From Holophaga sp. (GTDB lineage Bacteria > Acidobacteriota > Holophagae > Holophagales > Holophagaceae), in contig JAUYES010000540.1 of NCBI GenBank assembly GCA_030691225.1, positions 1-15,828 on the forward strand: 15,828 bases of DNA. The letters run 5' to 3'. This document shows positions 11,241 to 15,828 of this stretch, in pieces. Below the pieces are notes generated by a model. That model worked only from the letters and a program-made list of their open reading frames with translations. It was not told where the DNA came from and searched no databases. A program made the position numbers and the translations under genes. How positions within the stretch are numbered: position 1 is the first letter of the stretch; the number at the start of each line of letters is the position of its first letter.

Positions 11241-12705
11241 ACGCTATGTCGCCTCTGCCACCATGGCGCGCTTCCACCGCAGCCCGGCAAAGTTCCGAGG
11301 CATCATGGGGCCTGTCGGGTCGGGCAAATCCAGCGCCTGCTGCATGGAGCTCATGCGCCTTGCGCACCTGGTGCCGCCCAATACCCAGGGTGAACGGCGC
11401 TCGCGCTACTGCGTCATCCGCAACACATACCGGGAGCTTAAGGACACCACCATCAAGACGTGGCTTGAGTGGTTCCCGGAAACCAGCGTGGGCCTGTTCA
11501 ACTGGTCGGACATGGTGCACCGCATCCGCCTTACCCTGGCCGATGGGACCAAGGTGGACACGGAAGTGATGTTCCGCGCCCTGGACCGCCCCCGCGACGT
11601 GCGCAAGGTGCTTTCCCTCGACCTTACCGGGGCGTGGTTCAACGAGGCCCGCGAGATCGCCAAGGCCATTGTGGACGCGGTGGATGACCGCTGCGGACGC
11701 TTTCCGCCTGCGGATGAAGTGGTGGCCCGCGCTTGTCTTATCGCCGACACCAACCCGCCCGACACCGACCACTGGTGGGCCAGGCTCGACATCGACACCG
11801 CGCCCGAGGAGCGGGCAGGCTGGGAGTTCTTCACCCAACCGGGCGGGCTCATGGAGCTTGAAGGCAAGTTCGTGCCCAACCCCTTGGCCGAGAACATCAC
11901 GCACCTGCGGCCCAATTATTACGTGGAAAAGCTCTCGGGCAAGAGCAAGGACCACATCCGCGTTTATTACTGCGCCCGCTACGGCTTTGTCACCGATGGC
12001 AAGCCCGTGATCCACGAGTACCACGACGAAACCCACACCGCCCGCGAGGCGCTGGCTCCGGTGCGTGGCCTGCCGCTCATCATCGGCCTGGACTGGGGTT
12101 TGACCCCTGCCGCCGCCATTGCCCAGCGCATGCCGAACGGGCGCTGGATAGTACTGGATGAGCTTGTGGGAACAAGCATCGGCGCACGGCGCTTTGCCGA
12201 GGTGCTCAAGTCCCTGCTGCATGAGCGCTACCCCGGCTTCCCCTGCCATTTCTGGGGCGACCCTGCGGGCATGGCCCGCGCACAGACCGACGAGCGCACG
12301 GTGTTCGAGATCGTGAACGCCGTTGGCCTGCCAGCCAGGCCAGCGCCCACCAACGACGCCACCATTCGCCGCGAGGCCCTGGGTCATGCCTGTTCGATCA
12401 TCATAGACGGCAAGCCCGGCCTGCTTGTGAGCCCGCGCTGTGTGGTGCTGCGCAAGGGCGCAATGGGCGGCTACTGCTACAAGCGCCTGCAAGTGGCCGG
12501 GGCGGAACGCTACCACGATGCCCCGGACAAGAATCAGTACAGCCACGTTGTGGAGGCTCTTGAATACGCCATGGTGGGCGGCGGCGAGGGCCGCGCCCTG
12601 GTGCGCAGGCCGGGCGACGGCAAACCCAGGCAGCAGTCAGCCGACTTCAGCGCCAACGTGTTGCACACCGCGTCGGCCTCTGGCCGCCAGCAATCCGCAG
12701 ACTAG
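11233..12705 (+). CDS. Terminase large subunit
   Basis: 490 residues, ATG at 11233 inside the end of the small subunit. The ATPase domain shows Walker A (GPVGSGKSS, 26-34), a Walker B region with catalytic acid (LSLDLTGAWFNEARE, Glu139), and the coupling motif IADTNPP (171-177). The C-terminal RNase H-like nuclease has its acidic residues at IIGLDWG (Asp288), WGDPAG (Asp344) and SHVVEALEYA (439 onward, His and Glu). The length is typical for podovirus-type terminases. It powers genome packaging through the portal and cuts the DNA. The last ~45 residues are low-complexity and include a repeated QQSAD. Confidence 0.92.
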   Translation: MRERYVASATMARFHRSPAKFRGIMGPVGSGKSSACCMELMRLAHLVPPNTQGERRSRYCVIRNTYRELKDTTIKTWLEWFPETSVGLFNWSDMVHRIRLTLADGTKVDTEVMFRALDRPRDVRKVLSLDLTGAWFNEAREIAKAIVDAVDDRCGRFPPADEVVARACLIADTNPPDTDHWWARLDIDTAPEERAGWEFFTQPGGLMELEGKFVPNPLAENITHLRPNYYVEKLSGKSKDHIRVYYCARYGFVTDGKPVIHEYHDETHTAREALAPVRGLPLIIGLDWGLTPAAAIAQRMPNGRWIVLDELVGTSIGARRFAEVLKSLLHERYPGFPCHFWGDPAGMARAQTDERTVFEIVNAVGLPARPAPTNDATIRREALGHACSIIIDGKPGLLVSPRCVVLRKGAMGGYCYKRLQVAGAERYHDAPDKNQYSHVVEALEYAMVGGGEGRALVRRPGDGKPRQQSADFSANVLHTASASGRQQSAD

Positions 12706-12714
12706 GAGTTCACC

Positions 12715-12942
12715 ATGTGCAGCAACCCCTTTTCGCCCCCGAAAGTGTCGCAGCCTGCCTACACGCCGCCGCCCCCGCCGCCCACCGCGCCAGAGGATGA
12801 TCCCGATGCGCAGCAGCGTGTGCGCGCGGCCAAGGAGCGCGAGCGGAACAAGGCCCTGAGCGCCATGAACCAGAACGTGTTCACCAGCGGCACGGGTGTG
12901 GAAAGCACTGCGACCCTGGGCAAGAAAACCCTGCTGGGGTGA
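12715..12942 (+). CDS. Short proline-rich phage protein
   Basis: 75 residues, ATG at 12715 with GGAG upstream. The N-terminus MCSNPFSPPKVSQPAYTPP is proline-rich with a single Cys at position 2. The middle is charged (VRAAKERERNKA). The C-terminus TSGTGVESTATLGKKTLLG resembles the conserved ...T(G)xxTLLG ending of small proteins that sit between terminase and portal in T7/BPP-1-like phages. Virion or assembly role unknown; kept because of position, ribosome-binding site and conserved ending. Confidence 0.7.
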   Translation: MCSNPFSPPKVSQPAYTPPPPPPTAPEDDPDAQQRVRAAKERERNKALSAMNQNVFTSGTGVESTATLGKKTLLG

Positions 12943-12946
12943 TACC

Positions 12947-14665
12947 ATGTCTGAACATAAGCCCAACAATTCAAAGGAACTGGCAAAAGACATCCTGCGC
13001 ACGTTTGGCAGCTTGAAGGCCAAGCGCAAGCCGTTTGAACCGCTCTGGCGGAATGTGGCGCGTTTTGCCGGGCCCATGTGGTTTGGATGGACAGGCGAGC
13101 CGGAGCACCCGCAAACGCGTGAAGTGGAGATCCTGGACACGGAAGTGCGCCGGGCGCTTACCATATACGCGAGGGGCATGCTTTCCGGTGCGTGCGGGGC
13201 AACCTCGACATGGTTCGGGCTGGAGTTTGAGGACCCGGACTTTCAGAAGTGGGCGCAGAACAGGCGCAGCGGGCAGGCCAAGGCCTGGCTGCAAAAGCTG
13301 GAGCAGAGCTACTACACGGACCTTTGGAACTCCGGTTTCTACAGCGAGAAGGAAACATGCTACTTCAACAAGGGCTTGTTCGGCTGGGACTCCATGTACC
13401 TGGACGAGTCCGTGGCGGGCGGCCTGCGCTTCAACTCCCGGCCCCTGCACGAGTGCTACATCGACCGCGATTACAACGACGTAGTGGACCGGCACTTCCG
13501 CGCGTTCAGCATGACCGCGCGCGACATGGCGGAGAAGTGGGGCAGGAGCAACCTGCCCGATGAAGTAAGGCGCGCTCTTGATTCCAGAACCACCAACGGC
13601 GAGGAGACCAGCTTCAAGGTGGTGCATGCGGTGTTTCCGCGCAAAGACCGCTCTGAAAGCCTGCTGCGCAACAATATGGCCTACGCTTCGTTCTACCTCT
13701 TGAACGAAGGGGAAGGCCAGGTGATCGCCGAGGGCGGCTATGAGGAGATGCCCTACATCGTGAGCCGGGCCTACCGTTTGCCAGGCACTCCGTACTGCTA
13801 CTCCTCCGGCACCGAGGCTTTGGCCGATGTGCAGATGGCCAACGAAATGAAGCGGCTGCTGCTTGAGGCCGGGCAGCTTTCCGTTGCGCCCCCGTACCTT
13901 GTGCCGGACGACGGCTTCATTGGCCGCTTTTCCTTCAAACCCAGGGCGCTCAACTACTACCGCAAGGATTCACAGGGCAGCGCCGCAGACTTCCGGCCCC
14001 TGGAGCTTGGCGGCGACCCGCGCTTTGACCTTGAGCTGTTCAAGGCCACACGCGAGGACATCAATCAGCCGTTCCACACAGACCTCTTCCTGTCAGTGCA
14101 GCGGCGTATTGCCTCCGGCTCAACGCCCACGGCCACGGAGATCACCGAGCTTGCCGGGGAGCGCATGTTCCTGCTGACGCCTTTGCTCGTGAATGAGCAG
14201 GTGGAAAGCTTCACGCCCACCTTTGCCCGTTTGTTCGCCCTCAAGATGCGTCGCGGCGAATTGCCGCCCGCGCCGTCCGATGCCCAGGGCCGCGAGTTCA
14301 AGGCCGTGTACAAGAGCCCGCTCATGCGCGCCCAGCTTGAATACCGCGTGAACAACATCCTTTCCACCTACAGCCAGGCTGCTCAGATGGTCGCCATGAC
14401 CGGCGACACAAGCATCTGGGAGAACTTCGACAACCACGCCGCCGTGCGCATCGTGGCTGAACAGCGCGGCTTCCCGCAGGAGGCCCTGCGCGAGCTTGAG
14501 GACGCCATGGCGAATATGAAGGCCAAGGCCCAGGCCCAGGCGCAAAGCCAGAACATGCAGGGCATTCAGCAATCCCTGGGCGACTACTCCGGCCTGGCCA
14601 AGGCCCCGGAGGACGGCAGTCCGGCTGACTTGCTGATGCGCAGCCTGCGCGGAGGCGTGCAATGA
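12947..14665 (+). CDS. Portal (head-to-tail connector) protein, podovirus type
   Basis: 572 residues, ATG at 12947 four bases after the previous stop, preceded by GGGGTGAT. Features of the T7-like head-tail connector family are visible. These are an N-terminal helical part (SLKAKRKPFEPLWRNVARFA), VRRALTIYARGMLSGACGAT, WLQKLEQSYYTDLWNSGFYS, and a central domain with YCYSSGTEALADVQMANEMK. The helical crown runs toward the C-terminus (RELEDAMANMKAKAQAQAQS). Length is in the normal range of 500-600. It forms the dodecameric DNA channel at the capsid vertex. The stop is overlapped by the next ATG (ATGA). Confidence 0.9.
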   Translation: MSEHKPNNSKELAKDILRTFGSLKAKRKPFEPLWRNVARFAGPMWFGWTGEPEHPQTREVEILDTEVRRALTIYARGMLSGACGATSTWFGLEFEDPDFQKWAQNRRSGQAKAWLQKLEQSYYTDLWNSGFYSEKETCYFNKGLFGWDSMYLDESVAGGLRFNSRPLHECYIDRDYNDVVDRHFRAFSMTARDMAEKWGRSNLPDEVRRALDSRTTNGEETSFKVVHAVFPRKDRSESLLRNNMAYASFYLLNEGEGQVIAEGGYEEMPYIVSRAYRLPGTPYCYSSGTEALADVQMANEMKRLLLEAGQLSVAPPYLVPDDGFIGRFSFKPRALNYYRKDSQGSAADFRPLELGGDPRFDLELFKATREDINQPFHTDLFLSVQRRIASGSTPTATEITELAGERMFLLTPLLVNEQVESFTPTFARLFALKMRRGELPPAPSDAQGREFKAVYKSPLMRAQLEYRVNNILSTYSQAAQMVAMTGDTSIWENFDNHAAVRIVAEQRGFPQEALRELEDAMANMKAKAQAQAQSQNMQGIQQSLGDYSGLAKAPEDGSPADLLMRSLRGGVQ

Positions 14666-14910
14666 GCGCGGAGATACTCAAAAGCATCAGTCAGAAGGAA
14701 CTGGCCGCCCATGTCCAGGTCTGCTTCTCCACGCCCTCAGGCGAGATCGTCTACGAGCTGTTGCGCAAACTGTGCTTCATGGCCCCAACCCTGGCGCCAG
14801 AATCCGTTGAATCCGCAGAGCAGGCCAGCTCGCGCCTGGGGCTGGTGAACCTGTTCCGCAGGCTTGAATATTTCCGGTCACCAACCTCAACCTTCAAGGA
14901 GAACCTTTGA
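14662..14910 (+). CDS. Bbp19-like small phage protein
   Basis: 82 residues, ATG at 14662 overlapping the portal stop. The motif HVQVCFSTPSGEIVYELLRK is like the 'F-x-T-x-x-G-x-x-V-L-x-x-L' core of the Bbp19 family from Bordetella phage BPP-1 and its relatives, encoded between portal and scaffold. The rest (SSRLGLVNLFRRLEYF) is helical. Precise function unknown; presumably virion assembly. The stop overlaps the scaffold start in TGATG. Confidence 0.65.
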   Translation: MSAEILKSISQKELAAHVQVCFSTPSGEIVYELLRKLCFMAPTLAPESVESAEQASSRLGLVNLFRRLEYFRSPTSTFKENL

Positions 14911-15731
14911 TGGAAACCCCGAACGACGGCGCCGCGATTACCCCCGAAGACGGACAAGGCGCAGCGATAACGCCCGAAGACGGCGGCACTGGCAGCTGGC
15001 TGGACACCATACCGGAAACCGAAACCTTCACCGTCCAGGAGGACGGCCAGGAGATCGCCAAGCCCCTGCGTGAGCACCCCAAGCTGAAGGAGTTCAAGAC
15101 CCCAGCCGAACTGGCGAAGTCGCTCCTGAACCAGGAGAAGCTGCTCGGCAAGAAGACCCTCGGCATCACTCCCTTGAAGGAAGGGGCCACGGATGAGGAG
15201 CGCGCGGACTGGGACAAGGAGTTCCGCCGCGTCATGTCCGTGCCGGAAAAGCCCGAGGACTACAGCTTCCAGTTCCCCGAAGGAACGCAGGTGGATGAGG
15301 GCATGGCTGGCTGGTTCAGGGAGAGCGCGCACAAGCATGGTATGCCCCCGGCTATGGCCCAGGGCGTGGCCGCAGACTTTGCCGAGCACTCGAACACCTA
15401 CTGGGCGGCTGAATTCAAGCGCATGGAAGAATCCGAGAAGGAGAACCTCCAGCGCATTACCCAGCACTTTGGCGGTGAGGAAAAGACTGCAGAGGCCAGC
15501 GAGCTGGCCAAGCGGGGCTTTGAGGCTGCGGCCAAGGCCGCTGGCCTGAACGACGAGGAGGTTGCCGCGTTCCGCAAGGTGCACGGCAACGACATGACCT
15601 TTGTGCGCCTGTTCCACCAGATCGGCCTGCGCTCCGGCAAGGAGGACCAGCAGGTGAATGGGGGAGGCGGCGGCGGAGGCGGAACCGAAGAAACCAGCGA
15701 AGACCGCTACAAGAAGCACTTCAAGGAATAG
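14910..15731 (+). CDS. Scaffold / capsid assembly protein
   Basis: 273 residues, ATG at 14910 with AAGGAG upstream. It is acidic and highly charged, rich in Glu and Ala, with a long helical C-terminal part (EFKRMEESEKENLQRITQHF, then AEASELAKRGFEAAAKAAG) and a glycine run (eight Gly after VN) before a charged tail ending EDRYKKHFKE. The small basic-tailed C-terminus and position directly before the capsid gene are typical of podovirus scaffolds, which bind capsid through the C-terminus. The N-terminus contains GAAITPEDG twice. Confidence 0.8.
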   Translation: METPNDGAAITPEDGQGAAITPEDGGTGSWLDTIPETETFTVQEDGQEIAKPLREHPKLKEFKTPAELAKSLLNQEKLLGKKTLGITPLKEGATDEERADWDKEFRRVMSVPEKPEDYSFQFPEGTQVDEGMAGWFRESAHKHGMPPAMAQGVAADFAEHSNTYWAAEFKRMEESEKENLQRITQHFGGEEKTAEASELAKRGFEAAAKAAGLNDEEVAAFRKVHGNDMTFVRLFHQIGLRSGKEDQQVNGGGGGGGGTEETSEDRYKKHFKE

Positions 15732-15758
15732 TAGCGGAACCCGCACGGAGGAAAGACC

Positions 15759-15828
15759 ATGGCTGAAGGTTACGGCACCCTGAAGGAATTGGCGGTCAAC
15801 TTCGCCAAAACCCAGCAGCACCAGGTGG
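15759..15828 (+). CDS. Probable major capsid protein, N-terminal fragment
   Basis: The ATG at 15759 is preceded by GGAGGAAAG. Only 23 codons are visible (MAEGYGTLKELAVNFAKTQQ and a few more) before the window ends. Identity is inferred from position directly after the scaffold and from the LKELAVNFA-type start seen in T7/BPP-1-like capsid proteins. Confidence 0.55.
   Translation, partial: MAEGYGTLKELAVNFAKTQQHQV

Noticed and set aside
11107..12546. 479-codon open frame on the minus strand across the terminase gene
   Set aside because: Shadow of the GC-rich large terminase, whose motifs are intact on the plus strand; the antisense product is low-complexity with no recognisable domain.
14751..15821. 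356-codon open frame on the minus strand across the scaffold gene
   Set aside because: Antisense shadow; the plus-strand scaffold has proper start, ribosome site and gene order, and the antisense protein is Leu/Val/Gly-rich without a domain.

Overview
The window is a temperate-phage (prophage) segment from a GC-rich bacterium. A Desulfovibrio-like or related host is my best guess. It rests on the style of the repressor, CII-like and Rha proteins and on codon use, not on any host gene, because no clearly chromosomal gene is visible. The virion genes on the right (T7/BPP-1-type portal, a Bbp19-like protein, scaffold, start of the capsid gene) point to a short-tailed, podovirus-type particle.

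Layout. Positions 1-2782 (minus strand) hold five cargo genes lying downstream of the repressor in the same orientation, so they are likely expressed in the lysogen. They are a beta-family protein (cut by the window edge), a coiled-coil membrane protein overlapping it by ATGA, a lipoprotein, a secreted periplasmic protein, and a second lipoprotein paralogous to the first. Most of this block is visibly more A+T-rich than the phage core. A diverged copy of the repressor's 3' end lies inside it. The repressor (2819-3448, minus) is an S24/LexA-type protein whose catalytic serine position is glycine. A divergent control region (3449-3523) separates it from a rightward early operon: Cro-like protein, CII-like regulator, and a replication initiator carrying 11-bp iterons and a palindromic A+T-richer element inside its gene (a probable lambda-style origin). 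Next come a small replication-associated protein, an unknown protein, a minimal tyrosine recombinase, two excisionase-like HTH proteins and an unknown protein. Most of the genes from 5841 to 7865 are chained by short stop/start overlaps.

Positions 7866-8196 are non-coding but rich in inverted repeats, including a terminator-like hairpin and two mutually exclusive stems. They lead into a Rha-domain/HTH regulator (8197-9078), which is closed by a clear terminator.

The late region starts with a lysis cassette: GH108-type endolysin with a canonical EF-hand loop, a 37-residue membrane peptide, a holin, and a membrane/coiled-coil protein. The packaging and head genes follow: small and large terminase, a short proline-rich protein, portal, Bbp19-like protein, scaffold, and the first 23 codons of the probable major capsid protein.

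Most worth following up are: the candidate two-gene defence unit at the left edge; the paired double-cysteine lipoproteins with the repressor-end duplication; the repressor that seems unable to cleave itself, in a phage with a Rha-type (possibly antirepressor) gene; the intragenic iteron origin; and the structured leader before rha. Functions of the cargo genes are inferred from position and topology only.
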